Positions 8,406-18,593 are shown, numbered from the stretch's first letter. The stretch is DNA of 64,000 bases from Pectobacterium wasabiae CFBP 3304 (GCF_001742185.1 NZ_CP015750.1:3348001-3412000); one strand, 5' to 3'. Program-made: numbers and translations. The notes: a model not told the origin generated them from the letters alone.

Positions 8406-11138
8406 TTAGTGCTCCTCAATCTCTTCTGGTTCAAGATCCGGCGGTGCCGACAGGGGTAGCGTGAAATGGAAGGCTGCACCACCATTTTCAGTATGGCTTG
8501 CCCAGATACGGCCACCGTGTATTTCTATAACGGCTCGACAGATCGCCAGCCCCAGCCCGACGCCGGGAATCGATGACTCTTTGTGACCACGGGAAAATTT
8601 ATCAAAAATCATGCTTTCTTGGCCGTGCTCAATCCCCGGCCCATTATCCTGCACGATGATTTCCAGTGCATTTTCCTGCATATCGGTCTGCGGAATAGCG
8701 TGTGCCGTAATGACGATCGTGGCCTGCTCTCCGGCGTACTTCAGCGCATTCTCCAACAGGTTAATGAACACGCGTTCCACTAGCCCCGCATCACAATAAA
8801 CCAGAACCATCTCATCAGGTAGATTAACCTGAATGGTGTTTTTCGCCAGTGCGCTTTCCAACTGTTGCAGAGCACTGCCGATTAATTCTTCAGGTGTTTG
8901 CCACTCTTTGCGCAGGTTAAAACCATCCGACTGAATACGTGCCATATCGAGCAGATTATTCACCAGCCGTGTGGTGTTCAAAATGTGCTGGCGGATCTGG
9001 TTGGCTTGCGGTGCATAAGGCGAGCCTTCACTCGCCAGATTCAGCGTCAGAATCTCGGCCTGACCAAAGAGTACCGTCAGCGGCGTGCGCAGATCGTGCG
9101 AGAGCGCGGCAAGCAGCGAGTTACGCAACTGCTCACGCTCGGCATCCAGCCGGGCATTTTCCGTGCTTTGCATCAGGTGCAGACGCTCCAGCGCATTCGC
9201 GATCAGCACGGTAAAGGTTTCCAGCAGTCGCTGCTGCTCGGGAATCATCAACTGCCGCGCGTTATTGGGTTCAATCGCCAGCACGCCAAAGGTTTGCTGC
9301 GTGGTGGTGAGTGGCAGAACCTGATACGACACACCAGGCAGGGTGGATGTCCCCGCACCGGCAGGCGCACGGTGATCGACGCTCCAACGTGCGATAGCGT
9401 TATCAACAATCAAGGACTGGTGATCCCGCGTGGGCTGCTGGCGGTCGGGTGAAATGGGGGGCAGGCTATCGGTCAACAGCACGGCGATCTTGGCCTGAAA
9501 CGTGGTGCTGAGGAAATGCTGGCTGGTTTCGACGATATCCGTGCTGGACAGGCTACGGTTCAGCGCCTTGGACATCTCATACAGATGGCGGACGCGCTGC
9601 TCGCGATAACGAGCGACCCTGGCCTGATAGCGCACGCCTGCCGTCAGATTACCGACCAGCAGGCCGACGCCGAGCATCACGGCAAAGGTAAGCAGATATT
9701 GTGCATCCGACACGGCAAACGTACCGCGCGGCAAAATGAAAAAGAGATCGAAACTGGCGACGTTGATGACGGCGGCGAATACCGATGGCCAACGACCGAA
9801 GAATAGCGCGACAATGACGACAGCCAGCAGATAAATCATCACCAGATTAACCGATTCCAGCATGGCAAACGGTGACCATGAAGCGAGTAGGGTGATAAAG
9901 GCACATAGTAACGTTGCCAACCCGCAACCGAATAACTGCATGCGCCATTTTTCTACCAGCCCGCGAGCATCGGGCGTTTTAATTGGTGCGGCAGGCGGGT
10001 CATCCTGTACGGCTACGACAACCAGATCGAGATCGGGCCCCAATCTGCCGAGTCGTTCGGCAAAGCGAGTGCGCCACCACCAGCCGAAGCGCTGTTCCAC
10101 ATGGCGACCAATGACAATTTTGCCGAGGTTGTGCTCACGCGCATAACGCAGGACGGCAAGCTCTTCGTCGGGTTCCGATAGCGTAACGGTTTCAGCTCCG
10201 AGATCTTGTGCTAGCTTGAGTGCCCGCAAAATGGCACGCCGCTGCGGTTCGGGTAAGCGATGTAAGCGCGGGGTTTCGACATAAACCGCGTGCCAGGCGC
10301 TGCCTAAGCGTGCCGCTAGCCGTGCTGCGGTGCGCACCAGCTTTTCATTGCCGGTGCCGTGACCGATGCATAACAGAATGGCATCGCGGGTATGCCAGAC
10401 CTGCTCGCGACCTTGTCCCGCACGCATAGCGCGCATTTGATCGTCAACCCGATCGGCCAGACGCCGCAGTGCCAGCTCGCGCAGGGCGATTAAATTGCCT
10501 TTACGAAAAAAGTTCTCGACGGCGCGTTCTGCCTGGAGCGGCAAATACACTTTGCCTTCATTCAGACGTTGCCGCAGATCGTCCGGTGGCAGATCCACCA
10601 AAATGACTTCGCTGGCCTGATCGAAAATCGGATCTGGCACCGTTTCCCGCACTTTGATGCCGGTGACACCGCCGACCACGTCATTCAGGCTTTCCAGATG
10701 CTGGACGTTCACCGTGGTAAAGACATCGATACCGGCATCGAGCAGTTCCTGCACATCCTGCCAGCGTTTGGGGTGACGCGATCCACTCACGTTGCTGTGT
10801 GCCAGTTCGTCGATCAGAATCAGCGCCGGACAGCGTGCCAGCGCGGCATCCAGATCGAATTCGACAGTGTGGCGACCGTGATGGCGAAGGTGCTTGAGCG
10901 GCAGTTGCGGTAACCCATCCAGCAGCGCGGCAGTTTCACTGCGGCCGTGGGTTTCGACCACACCGACAAGAATATCCAATCCCTGTGCCCGCAGCCGTTG
11001 CGCTTCTTGCAACATGGCATAGGTTTTCCCTACGCCCGCGCAGGCACCAAAAAAGATTTTCAGCTTGCCACGCGGCAGTGTACCGATCTGAGCCAGCAGG
11101 CTATCGGGGTCCGGGCGACGATCTTCACCGTCAATCAT
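8406..11138 (-). CDS. kdpD: Sensor histidine kinase KdpD
   Basis: Inner-membrane sensor kinase/phosphatase for KdpE that responds to K+ limitation and turgor. The 910-residue protein has an N-terminal KdpD domain with Walker A GACAGVGKT (31-39), a universal-stress-protein-like domain (about 250-370), four membrane helices (about 400-500), a GAF-like region, the H-box ALSHDLRTPLTVLFGQ, and an ATPase domain with NLLENALKYA, DNGPGI and GVGLGLAI. ATG follows AAGGATA. Unlike E. coli, where kdpC and kdpD overlap, 129 bases including a hairpin separate kdpC from kdpD here. Confidence 0.97.
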   Translation of the reverse strand: MIDGEDRRPDPDSLLAQIGTLPRGKLKIFFGACAGVGKTYAMLQEAQRLRAQGLDILVGVVETHGRSETAALLDGLPQLPLKHLRHHGRHTVEFDLDAALARCPALILIDELAHSNVSGSRHPKRWQDVQELLDAGIDVFTTVNVQHLESLNDVVGGVTGIKVRETVPDPIFDQASEVILVDLPPDDLRQRLNEGKVYLPLQAERAVENFFRKGNLIALRELALRRLADRVDDQMRAMRAGQGREQVWHTRDAILLCIGHGTGNEKLVRTAARLAARLGSAWHAVYVETPRLHRLPEPQRRAILRALKLAQDLGAETVTLSEPDEELAVLRYAREHNLGKIVIGRHVEQRFGWWWRTRFAERLGRLGPDLDLVVVAVQDDPPAAPIKTPDARGLVEKWRMQLFGCGLATLLCAFITLLASWSPFAMLESVNLVMIYLLAVVIVALFFGRWPSVFAAVINVASFDLFFILPRGTFAVSDAQYLLTFAVMLGVGLLVGNLTAGVRYQARVARYREQRVRHLYEMSKALNRSLSSTDIVETSQHFLSTTFQAKIAVLLTDSLPPISPDRQQPTRDHQSLIVDNAIARWSVDHRAPAGAGTSTLPGVSYQVLPLTTTQQTFGVLAIEPNNARQLMIPEQQRLLETFTVLIANALERLHLMQSTENARLDAEREQLRNSLLAALSHDLRTPLTVLFGQAEILTLNLASEGSPYAPQANQIRQHILNTTRLVNNLLDMARIQSDGFNLRKEWQTPEELIGSALQQLESALAKNTIQVNLPDEMVLVYCDAGLVERVFINLLENALKYAGEQATIVITAHAIPQTDMQENALEIIVQDNGPGIEHGQESMIFDKFSRGHKESSIPGVGLGLAICRAVIEIHGGRIWASHTENGGAAFHFTLPLSAPPDLEPEEIEEH

Positions 11139-11156
11139 GAGCTATCCTTTATTGGC

Positions 11157-11181
11157 GCGGCCTGAACCGATGTCAGGCCGC
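11157..11181 (-). other. Inverted repeat between kdpC and kdpD
   Basis: GCGGCCTGA / TCAGGCCGC, a perfect 9-base-pair stem with a 7-base loop, lies in the 129-base kdpC-kdpD gap just upstream of the kdpD Shine-Dalgarno. It has no T-run in the direction of transcription, so it may be an mRNA processing or stability element rather than a full terminator. Confidence 0.5.
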
Positions 11182-11267
11182 AGATAATCTCATTACCACC
11201 GCGCGAAGCTCTCTGCCTACAGCCTCAGCGGGGTTTCGTATAATCTTTAATAGTAACGCAGTGTCGA

Positions 11268-11843
11268 TTAAGGCAGTGGTTTTTCCTCATCCAGCGCCAG
11301 ATTCAACAACAGGACATTGACCGTCGGCTGCCCAATGAACGCGGGCTTGCTCGACTCGGTAAAGTGGTCGATCAATTGTTGTATCTGCTGGAGCGACATC
11401 CCTCTGGCCTGCGCGATGTAGAGCGCCTGATAGCGAGCCGCCTCTGGGGAAATCTGCGGGTCCAGCCCGCTGCCGGATGCTGTCAACAGCTCGGTAGGTA
11501 TGGGTTGCTGATTGCCGATGGTCTGATGCCAATAAGTGGCGCGTTCACTTAGCTGCTTATCCAGCGCCGGATTGCTGGCGGCCAAATTGCTACCGCCGGA
11601 AGCTAGCGCGTTATAGGGCGCATCTGACGTGGCGGAAGGACGTCCCTGAAAATAGCCCGCCTGGCTGAACGGCTGCCCGATTAGAGATGAACCGACGACG
11701 GCATTATCACGATAAATCAGCGATCCATTTGCCTGTGCTGGGAACAGCCACTGTGCCAGCACGGTGGTCAGCAGCGGGTACGCCAGACCAGTAAACAACA
11801 CTAATAACAAGAATAAACACAAAGAAGAACGTAAATAGCGCAT
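11268..11843 (-). CDS. kdpC: K+-transporting ATPase subunit KdpC
   Basis: Single-span subunit of the high-affinity Kdp K+ pump that stabilises the KdpA-KdpB complex. 191 residues: N-terminal membrane helix at about 7-30 (LCLFLLLVLFTGLAYPLLTTV), then the periplasmic domain with GSSLIGQPFSQAGYFQGRPSATS and ASGSGLDPQISPEAA, both hallmarks of KdpC. It begins 12 bases after kdpB on the same strand, within the kdpFABC transcription unit. Confidence 0.97.
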   Translation of the reverse strand: MRYLRSSLCLFLLLVLFTGLAYPLLTTVLAQWLFPAQANGSLIYRDNAVVGSSLIGQPFSQAGYFQGRPSATSDAPYNALASGGSNLAASNPALDKQLSERATYWHQTIGNQQPIPTELLTASGSGLDPQISPEAARYQALYIAQARGMSLQQIQQLIDHFTESSKPAFIGQPTVNVLLLNLALDEEKPLP

Positions 11844-11855
11844 ACCCGTCAGTCC

Positions 11856-14000
11856 TTAAGCCAGATTCAGCCCGGTCAGTAACATATCAATGAGCTTGAT
11901 ACCAAGGAACGGCACCAGCAGCCCGCCAAGACCATAAATCCACAGATTGCGACTTAGCTGTGCTGCCGCGCTCATGGGGCGATAGCGAACCCCTTTAAGC
12001 GCCAGCGGGATCAGAAACACAATAATCAGCGCGTTGAAGATCACCGCCGACAGCATGGCCGACGTGGGGGAGTGCAACTGCATCACGTTGAGCGCATTGA
12101 GCTGCGGATAGGTGGCAGCAAAAGCGGCCGGGATAATGGCGAAATACTTCGCCACGTCGTTGGCGATACTGAACGTCGTCAGCGAGCCGCGTGTCATCAG
12201 CATCTGCTTGCCGATATGTACCACTTCGATCAGCTTGGTCGGGTTGGAATCCAGATCGACCATGTTGCCCGCTTCTTTTGCTGCCTGCGTACCGGAGTTC
12301 ATGGCAACCGCCACGTCTGCCTGCGCCAGTGCGGGAGCATCGTTGGTGCCGTCGCCGGTCATCGCTACCAGTCGGCCTTCGGCCTGATATTGGCGAATCA
12401 ATTCCAGCTTGGTTTCTGGCGTCGCTTCCGCCAGAAAGTCATCAACGCCCGCTTCTGCGGCAATGGCCGCCGCCGTGAGCGGGTTGTCACCGGTGATCAT
12501 CACGGTTTTGATTCCCATGCTGCGCAGTTCGGCGAAACGTGCTTTGATACCGCTTTTCACGATATCTTTCAGTTCCACCACGCCGAGCACGCGTTTGCCT
12601 TCCGCAACGACCAGCGGCGTTCCCCCACTGCGTGCCACATTGGATACCGCTTCCTCGACCTGATGTGGGAAATCGCCGTTATTCGCTTCAATGTAGCGAC
12701 GCAAGGCATCGACAGCGCCTTTACGAATGGTACGTTGGCCGAAATTGACACCGCTCATGCGCGTCTGGGCGGTAAAGGGAACAAAGGTCGCGTCCAGCGA
12801 GCGTAAGTCCTGTTCCGCCAGATTAAAGCGCTGCTTTGCCAGCACCACGATGCTGCGGCCCTCGGGTGTTTCATCCGCCAAAGACGCGAGACGTGCGGCG
12901 TCAGCCAGCGCCTGCTCGGTGACGCCCGGTGCAGGCAGAAAAGCGGAAGCCTGGCGGTTACCCAGCGTAATGGTGCCGGTTTTATCGAGCAGCAGAACGT
13001 CGATATCGCCCGCCGCTTCGACGGCCCGCCCGCTGGTGGCAATGACGTTCGCTCCCAACATTCGGCTCATCCCCGCTACGCCGATAGCCGACAGCAGGCC
13101 ACCGATAGTGGTTGGGATCAGACAGACGAGCAGGGCGACAAGTACCGTCACGTCGACGACATCACCGCTGTGATTAGCCTGTACACCAAACCATGAAAAC
13201 GGGTAGAGCGTGGCCGTCGCCAATAGGAAGATGAGCGTTAACTCGATCAACAAGATGGTCAGTGCGATTTCGTTTGGCGTTTTACGACGCTGCGCACCTT
13301 CAACCATGGCGATCATTCGGTCGAGGAAGGTTTCGCCCGGATTGACGCTACACTGGATCACTAACCAGTCGGACAGCACGCGCGTACCGCCAGTGACGGA
13401 AGCGAAATCGCCGCCGGACTCACGGATGACGGCGGCGGATTCCCCGGTAATGGCGCTTTCATCAACGGACGCACCGCCTTCCAGCACTTCACCGTCGCAC
13501 GGGATGGTTTCACCCGCGCTCACCAGTACGAGATCGCCTTTACGTAGGCTGTCAGCCGGAACCGATTCCGAACTGGCATTGTGATTGGGTGCAGAGAGCT
13601 TGTTCGCCCAACTGGTTTTCTTTACGCCTTTCAGCGCATTTGCCTGTGCTTTGCTGCGGCCTTCCGCCAATGCTTCAGCCATGTTGGCAAACAGCACGGT
13701 AAACCATAGCCAGAGTGTCACCAGTCCGGTGAATACAGCATTGCCTTCGGTTTTACCTGCCAGAATAGCCAGCCAGACGAGGCTCGTCAGCATGCTACCG
13801 AGGTACACCACAAACATAACCGGGTTGCGCCACTGCACGCGCGGGTCGAGTTTCTTCAGCGCCTCTTTTAGCGCTGAGCGGATTAACGTGCTGTCGAACA
13901 GCGTTTGCTGTTTACGTTTGCCAACGTGGCGGGAGGCCTCACCCTGTTGCGATGAGGTCGGTTCCTGTGTTGCCTGATGATTCATCGTGTGACGAGTCAT
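11856..14000 (-). CDS. kdpB: K+-transporting P-type ATPase subunit KdpB
   Basis: Catalytic P-type ATPase subunit that energises K+ uptake through KdpA. Motifs include the actuator loop ESAITGESA, the phosphorylation motif [12 protein letters not shown] (Asp near residue 339), the nucleotide-binding [10 protein letters not shown] region, and the hinge [21 protein letters not shown]. The protein is 714 residues against 682 in E. coli; the extra length is a polar N-terminal tail (about residues 1-30, rich in Gln, Ser and Thr). The tail looks genuine because ATG 14000 has a well-placed GGAG. kdpA ends 15 bases upstream. Confidence 0.97.
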   Translation of the reverse strand: MTRHTMNHQATQEPTSSQQGEASRHVGKRKQQTLFDSTLIRSALKEALKKLDPRVQWRNPVMFVVYLGSMLTSLVWLAILAGKTEGNAVFTGLVTLWLWFTVLFANMAEALAEGRSKAQANALKGVKKTSWANKLSAPNHNASSESVPADSLRKGDLVLVSAGETIPCDGEVLEGGASVDESAITGESAAVIRESGGDFASVTGGTRVLSDWLVIQCSVNPGETFLDRMIAMVEGAQRRKTPNEIALTILLIELTLIFLLATATLYPFSWFGVQANHSGDVVDVTVLVALLVCLIPTTIGGLLSAIGVAGMSRMLGANVIATSGRAVEAAGDIDVLLLDKTGTITLGNRQASAFLPAPGVTEQALADAARLASLADETPEGRSIVVLAKQRFNLAEQDLRSLDATFVPFTAQTRMSGVNFGQRTIRKGAVDALRRYIEANNGDFPHQVEEAVSNVARSGGTPLVVAEGKRVLGVVELKDIVKSGIKARFAELRSMGIKTVMITGDNPLTAAAIAAEAGVDDFLAEATPETKLELIRQYQAEGRLVAMTGDGTNDAPALAQADVAVAMNSGTQAAKEAGNMVDLDSNPTKLIEVVHIGKQMLMTRGSLTTFSIANDVAKYFAIIPAAFAATYPQLNALNVMQLHSPTSAMLSAVIFNALIIVFLIPLALKGVRYRPMSAAAQLSRNLWIYGLGGLLVPFLGIKLIDMLLTGLNLA

Positions 14001-14015
14001 AAAAAATCTCCAGCC

Positions 14016-15704
14016 TTAGTGAGTCAGGCCGAACTGTAAATGTTCAGCAACTGGCCCTAACGCCAGTGCAGGGATAAATGTCAACGCACCAATTAGCAGA
14101 ACGATGGCGATGAGCATGCCGATAAACAGCGGACTACGGGTGGACAATGAGCCTTTGCTTTCCGGCTGGCGCTTTTTCACCACCAGCGAACCGGCGATAG
14201 CCAGCACCGGCAGCATGACGGTAAAGCGGCCCAGCAGCATGGCGACAGCGAGCAGCACGTTGTAGAACGGCGTATTGACGCTCAGGCCAGCAAACGCGCT
14301 GCCGTTGTTGTTCGCGGCGGAAGACACGGCATAGAGCACTTCACTAAAGCCGTGCGCGCCGGGGTTCAGAATGCCGCTGCGGCCGGCTTCTGTACTCAGT
14401 GCCAGCGCGGTGCCGAGCAACACCAGTGCGGGGGGAATCAGAATCGCCAGCGCCGTCATCTTCATCTCATAGACTTCGATCTTTTTGCCCAAATATTCCG
14501 GTGAGCGGCCAATCATCAGGCCAGCGATAAAGACGGTCAGAAGCACAAACAGCAGCATGCCGTACAACCCTGAACCGACGCCACCGAACACCACTTCGCC
14601 AATCTGCATCAGCCACAGGGGAACCATACCGCCGAGCGCCGTGAAGGAGTCATGCATGGCGTTCACCGCACCTGTTGACGTCGCGGTGGTGACAACGGCA
14701 TACAGGCTGGACGTCAGTACGCCAAAACGTGTCTCTTTGCCTTCCAGATTTGCCGCGCTGTCCGCCCCTAATGCCAGTAGATGGGGGTTACCGGTGACCT
14801 CCATTTTCATCATGACGGCAGCCGCGACGATAAAGATCAGCGCCATCGCCCACAGCAGTGCATGACCCTGACGCTTGTCGCTCACGGCCTTACCAAAGGC
14901 GAAGCACAGCGCGGTAGGAATCAGCAGGATCGTCAGCATTTGCACGATGTTGCTCAGTGCTGTCGGGTTTTCAAACGGATGCGCCGAGTTTGCGCCAAAG
15001 AAGCCGCCACCGTTGGTGCCTAGCAGTTTAATCGCTTCCTGTGAGGCGACAGGCCCCATTGGTAGCGTTTGGGCTGTTCCGCCCAGCGTGGTTAAATGTT
15101 GATAAGGCAGCAGGTTCTGCAACACCCCTTGACTGACGAAGAACAGCGCTAACAGCAGAGACAGCGGCAGTAACACGTACAGCGTGATACGCAACAGATC
15201 GAGCCACGCGTTGCCTAATGTATCGACACAGCGACGGGAAAATGCGCGGATTAACGCGAAGGCCACCGCAATACCGCTGGCGGCAGAAAGGAAGTTTTGT
15301 ACCGTTAGTCCGACCATCTGGCTCAGGTAGCTCAGCGTGTTTTCACCGCTGTAAGCCTGCCAGTTGGTGTTGGTGACAAAACTGATAGCCGTGTTTAACG
15401 CTAAATGCCACGACAGCCCCGGCATATTTTCTGGGTTAAGCGGTAGATAGCCCTGCGCCATTAACAGCACAAACAGGACGACAATCCCGAGCAGGTTGAG
15501 GGTCAAAATAGCCATCGCATACTGCTGCCAGCGCATCTCCGTTGTATCCAGAGCGAAGAAGCGCGCCATCCCCGTTTCGAATTTTTGCAGGAACACCCCT
15601 GTTTCGCCTTCAATCAGGCGAGTCAGCCCACTACCCAACGGCTGGGCTACGATCAGCACCGTGAGCAGCAGGCCAAAGATCAGTAAAAAAGCGTCAGCGG
15701 CCAT
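14016..15704 (-). CDS. kdpA: K+-transporting ATPase subunit KdpA
   Basis: Polytopic inner-membrane subunit that binds and translocates K+, related to Trk/Ktr channels through four pore-loop repeats. 562 residues (E. coli 557). Selectivity-filter-like segments include [20 protein letters not shown] and [16 protein letters not shown] at 15704-15702 was chosen over upstream possibilities because it follows GGAGGAATT and overlaps the kdpF stop as TGATG, which suggests translational coupling. Confidence 0.96.
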   Translation of the reverse strand: MAADAFLLIFGLLLTVLIVAQPLGSGLTRLIEGETGVFLQKFETGMARFFALDTTEMRWQQYAMAILTLNLLGIVVLFVLLMAQGYLPLNPENMPGLSWHLALNTAISFVTNTNWQAYSGENTLSYLSQMVGLTVQNFLSAASGIAVAFALIRAFSRRCVDTLGNAWLDLLRITLYVLLPLSLLLALFFVSQGVLQNLLPYQHLTTLGGTAQTLPMGPVASQEAIKLLGTNGGGFFGANSAHPFENPTALSNIVQMLTILLIPTALCFAFGKAVSDKRQGHALLWAMALIFIVAAAVMMKMEVTGNPHLLALGADSAANLEGKETRFGVLTSSLYAVVTTATSTGAVNAMHDSFTALGGMVPLWLMQIGEVVFGGVGSGLYGMLLFVLLTVFIAGLMIGRSPEYLGKKIEVYEMKMTALAILIPPALVLLGTALALSTEAGRSGILNPGAHGFSEVLYAVSSAANNNGSAFAGLSVNTPFYNVLLAVAMLLGRFTVMLPVLAIAGSLVVKKRQPESKGSLSTRSPLFIGMLIAIVLLIGALTFIPALALGPVAEHLQFGLTH

Positions 15705-15793
15705 CAGAATTCCTCCGCCTTCAACAAGGCATAAACCAGATAGACCAGTAACAGCAGCACGAGCAGGCTGCCTAAGACGATGCTGAGCGTCAC
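15704..15793 (-). CDS. kdpF: Small Kdp subunit KdpF (GTG start)
   Basis: A 29-residue single-span membrane peptide: [17 protein letters not shown], then [14 protein letters not shown]. coli KdpF is also 29 residues and ends LVYALINAEAF. KdpF stabilises the KdpFABC complex. The start is GTG at 15793-15791, five bases after GGAGGT. The stop overlaps the kdpA ATG (TGATG). It is first in the operon, directly downstream of the KdpE operator. Confidence 0.93.
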   Translation of the reverse strand: MTLSIVLGSLLVLLLLVYLVYALLKAEEF

Positions 15794-15870
15794 AACACAC
15801 CTCCGGAACAAAATAGACAGCGTGAGGGTAGAGAAAAGCAGGAAAAGAAGGTGCAAATTTCCCGTCTGTG

Positions 15871-15894
15871 GGCGTAAAAAAAGTATAAAAATGG
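15871..15894 (-). promoter_or_regulatory. KdpE operator of the kdpFABC operon
   Basis: On the minus strand the sequence reads CATTTTTATACTTTTTTTAC followed by GCC. This is nearly identical to the KdpE-binding site upstream of E. coli kdpF (ATTTTTATACTTTTTTTACA). It lies about 80 bases upstream of the kdpF GTG, consistent with an activator site upstream of the -35 region. The downstream promoter hexamers are weak, as expected for an activator-dependent promoter. Confidence 0.85.
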
Positions 15895-16032
15895 GCTGAA
15901 ATGGAAAGTAGACGGTGGAGATCTCCACATAAAAATATGTAAAATGTTGATATCCTTGGCTTGGTAAGGATATAGGATAAATTAATAGGCAGAGCGTGTT
16001 TTATTTATGGAGAGATATAGTAAGGTGATGAA

Positions 16033-16584
16033 ATGAATCAGCAAGTTGAATTTTATATGGAACCTATTCGGTTTTTTAAAAACCCATTGTTTTTATCTGG
16101 ATCTAAAAAATCCTCATTTAAACACGATGTGATTGCGAAAAAAGATGATGCTTTAAGGCTTATTTTTAGCCAGGACGTACCTTCAGGTTATTGGATTTGG
16201 GATGATTTTTTTTCTGGTCTAATATCAGAATTGATATTAGATGATAATTATGATTTAGCACATAAAGATATCGTTAAGAAAATCATAGCTGAGAATGATA
16301 ACACATTAAAAGAAACTATAAGGAAAAGGAAAGAATATCTTATAAGAAAAAAGGCAGGACTGGCCGGTAATTCTGAGTATGATGAGTTTGTTAAGGAGGT
16401 CGGTGATGAGTGCAATTATATGTTAATGATGCTGAGTGTGCAGAGATATTTGAAAGGCGAGGGCGTTAACAATAAACTTGAGGAGTTGTTCGATATTTTT
16501 AAAATGGGTTTTTTACCTTGTGGGGTGAAGAAAAACGCTAATGAAATCGTTATTTTTGATCCATCAGTATTAACGGTTGTTTAA
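16033..16584 (+). CDS. Hypothetical protein of the AT-rich kdpF-ybfA insertion
   Basis: A 183-residue protein not recognised as any family. It starts MNQQVEFYMEPIRFFKNPLF, contains a Lys/Arg-rich helical middle (TLKETIRKRKEYLIRKKAG) and ends EIVIFDPSVLTVV. It has no signal peptide or membrane segment. Base composition is much more AT-rich than the kdp and ybg genes on either side, which points to horizontal transfer. It precedes an apparent toxin-gene remnant and a helical protein, the arrangement expected of an orphan toxin-immunity cassette, so it may be an immunity protein; that is inference only. Confidence 0.7.
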   Translation: MNQQVEFYMEPIRFFKNPLFLSGSKKSSFKHDVIAKKDDALRLIFSQDVPSGYWIWDDFFSGLISELILDDNYDLAHKDIVKKIIAENDNTLKETIRKRKEYLIRKKAGLAGNSEYDEFVKEVGDECNYMLMMLSVQRYLKGEGVNNKLEELFDIFKMGFLPCGVKKNANEIVIFDPSVLTVV

Positions 16585-16729
16585 CTCAGGGGTCTATAGT
16601 GTTTTAGGTGGTAATAATAACTATGGGTATGTATATAACTCGATAGGGGATAATAAGGTATTTGATATGGTTAACTCTAAATGGTTTATAATGTGGCTGA
16701 AATTACGGGGGGTAAATGAATTTATATAA
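16574..16729 (+). pseudogene. Possible 3' remnant of a polymorphic (CDI/Rhs-type) toxin gene
   Basis: After the stop at 16571-16573 this frame stays open for 51 codons and reads GVYSVLGGNNNYGYVYNSIG, then DNKVFDMVNSKWFIMWLK, ending TAA at 16727-16729. There is no start codon near its 5' end. Its Gly/Asn/Tyr-rich character is coding-like, and it overlaps the start of the next gene by 14 bases, as toxin tips commonly overlap their immunity genes. I read it as the displaced C-terminal end of a toxin domain. The toxin family was not recognised. Confidence 0.4.
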
Positions 16730-17249
16730 TAAGACATTGCTCAATGAGTTTTACTCTCAAAACTCTTCTAAAGAGGAGTTAATTAAGAGATTTGACCTTG
16801 GGTGCTATAGCCCTGCTGCGTTCATTTCAAAAGAAATAGACATCGCATCAAAAAAAGAAAATGCCGATGAATTAGAAGATGCGATAACGCTTATTTTTAT
16901 TTTTAATGAAAAGGACATTCCTGTAGAACAGCTAAATTTTTTGTTACTTGAACACTGGCATTATAAGCATGAGGATATTGCTAGTTTGCTGCAGGACAGT
17001 AGTTCAGAAAGCAGTGTGGAGTGTTTATTTAAAGCCATTCAAGAGAATTATGAATACCTATCATTTGACGATAGTTATGCATTGGCAATAAAGTGTATAT
17101 GGGCGTTAGGTAGAATAAATAACGAGAATGCCAAATCTAAATTATCCGAGCTGTGTCAATCAGATATAGAAATCATTAAATTGAATGCTGAAAACCAACT
17201 AGAGAGATTAGTAAATTCATCATTCGGTAGGCCACAAAACAAACAATAA
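16716..17249 (+). CDS. Hypothetical helical protein, possible HEAT-like immunity protein
   Basis: A 177-residue acidic, all-helical protein. The C-terminal part (SYALAIKCIWALGRINNENA, then KSKLSELCQSDIEIIKLNAE) resembles HEAT/Armadillo-type repeats; no enzyme motif, signal peptide or membrane helix is seen. ATG 16716 follows a GGGGGG ribosome-binding sequence that lies inside the upstream toxin-like fragment. Strong AT bias sets it apart from the surrounding backbone. Small helical-repeat proteins directly downstream of toxin tips are often immunity proteins, and that is my tentative reading. Confidence 0.7.
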   Translation: MNLYNKTLLNEFYSQNSSKEELIKRFDLGCYSPAAFISKEIDIASKKENADELEDAITLIFIFNEKDIPVEQLNFLLLEHWHYKHEDIASLLQDSSSESSVECLFKAIQENYEYLSFDDSYALAIKCIWALGRINNENAKSKLSELCQSDIEIIKLNAENQLERLVNSSFGRPQNKQ

Positions 17250-17345
17250 CATGTTCTGCGATAAAACATGTATGAATTGAGGGTTCTAATGATTTAGGCG
17301 GATTTTAATCCGTTTTCTAGCCATGATATATGCCACGGTCTATGG

Positions 17346-17927
17346 TTAAATATGATAAATTTCTTCATGCGGTAATTTATCATATGCTGCATTTAGTCTA
17401 TTTGATATAACTAAATTGTGTATCTCAGTAACGTGTTCAGTTATATCGTGAATGTCAACTATCCATTCTTCTGTGTAACGTTTAACTGCCTCTCCTCGTA
17501 ATCCAATTTGAATAGTACGATAATCCAATTTGTTCAACAGCAGATCACGCTCAGGATCCCATTGAATAACAACGTTGGAATCCGTGACTTTTTTCTTCCA
17601 TTCATCATTGGATAGGCAACTGTCATCAGCACGATGACTAAGAACGCCTTGGTTGATAATTTCTCGGAAGCCACTGTGAGTGAGGTCTATTGCCAAAATT
17701 CGGTTCTGGCCGGGATCTTTTTTAGCCCAACCTGAACGATACATCATCCATAAAAATGAAGGTTTAATCCAGGTCATACGAGAAAGGCTAAATGGTGGTG
17801 AGATAAATTTTCCATTCGCAAGCGTACTATCCGCTATTTCATCAGAATATGCCTGATAAACACGAATAAACGAAGATGTGTAATAAGCTCTAAGCTGTTT
17901 TTGCGGAATTGTTTCAGAACTATCCAT
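17346..17927 (-). CDS. DUF4291 domain-containing protein
   Basis: A 193-residue cytoplasmic protein matching the DUF4291 pattern: QLRAYYTSSFIRVYQAYSDE, then PPFSLSRMTWIKPSFLWMMY, RSGWAKKDPGQNRILAIDL, and a C-terminal IQIGLRGEAVKRYTEEWIV. The family is widespread in bacteria and some eukaryotes but has no established function. It is encoded opposite to the two AT-rich genes and also interrupts the kdpF-ybfA neighbourhood, so it is probably part of the same insertion. ATG 17927 has an AAGGAG ribosome-binding site. Confidence 0.88.
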   Translation of the reverse strand: MDSSETIPQKQLRAYYTSSFIRVYQAYSDEIADSTLANGKFISPPFSLSRMTWIKPSFLWMMYRSGWAKKDPGQNRILAIDLTHSGFREIINQGVLSHRADDSCLSNDEWKKKVTDSNVVIQWDPERDLLLNKLDYRTIQIGLRGEAVKRYTEEWIVDIHDITEHVTEIHNLVISNRLNAAYDKLPHEEIYHI

Positions 17928-17958
17928 GCTATCGTCTCCTTAGAAATATAAAGTTAAT

Positions 17959-18102
17959 TTAAATATTTATACCCCTTTTTTCAACCCTCATTGGATTGAA
18001 ATGATCGGTATTCTTCTGGTTAGGCGCGTTGACTATCACCATCGCTTCGCCCACTTGAGCGTCAATGGTCAGGCGGGTGATTTCAAACGTTTGCTTTGCC
18101 AT
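17959..18102 (-). pseudogene. Short gene remnant
   Basis: A 47-codon frame reading MAKQTFEITRLTIDAQVGEA, then MVIVNAPNQKNTDHFNP. The first 37 codons look coding, with backbone-like composition, then the frame runs into AT-rich sequence and stops. No good Shine-Dalgarno. It looks like the beginning of a gene cut off at the edge of the AT-rich insertion; the parent gene was not recognised. It could also be a chance frame. Confidence 0.3.
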
Positions 18103-18386
18103 CGGAGAACGAGGGGATTGAAGAGACACCTAATATGCTAATCCGGCAATACACATGATGCTCATCCTCTTGCCCATAAATTAACTAATAGTAAGTTTAT
18201 CGTTAACGTTATTGTAACTTAATGACGTGATGACGAAAAAGTTGGCGATTATTTCGTCTTTTTCTGGTCCGATGAGTAGTAAACTTTCAGGAAAGACGGT
18301 AAAATTTTAACCAATATCACAGTTCTTATTTTATCGTTATGAAAAGCGCCACTGAACAAGGGCGCTTATCCCTGAGGAGGATCGTT

Positions 18387-18593
18387 ATGTCGCTTTATAC
18401 TACTTATCCCTTGCACCGTATTCTCCTGCGTCGCGCCGCCGTGGTTGCCATCGGCGTCTTGACGTTACCGGTGATGCTGTTCCGCCGCGATCGGGCACGT
18501 TTTTACAGCTATCTACACCGTGTCTGGCTGAAAACCAGCGATAAACCGGTATGGATGGCGCAGTCCGAAGCTGCTGCCTGCGATTTTTATTAA
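18387..18593 (+). CDS. ybfA: Small membrane protein YbfA
   Basis: A 68-residue protein, [20 protein letters not shown], followed by one membrane helix ([13 protein letters not shown], about 19-32) and a basic, highly conserved tail ([20 protein letters not shown], then PVWMAQSE...DFY). E. coli YbfA is also 68 residues and shares this tail nearly unchanged. ATG 18387 was chosen because GAGGAGG lies seven bases upstream. In E. coli ybfA is divergent from and adjacent to kdpF; here about 2.4 kb of inserted DNA separates them. Function unknown. Confidence 0.9.
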   Translation: MSLYTTYPLHRILLRRAAVVAIGVLTLPVMLFRRDRARFYSYLHRVWLKTSDKPVWMAQSEAAACDFY

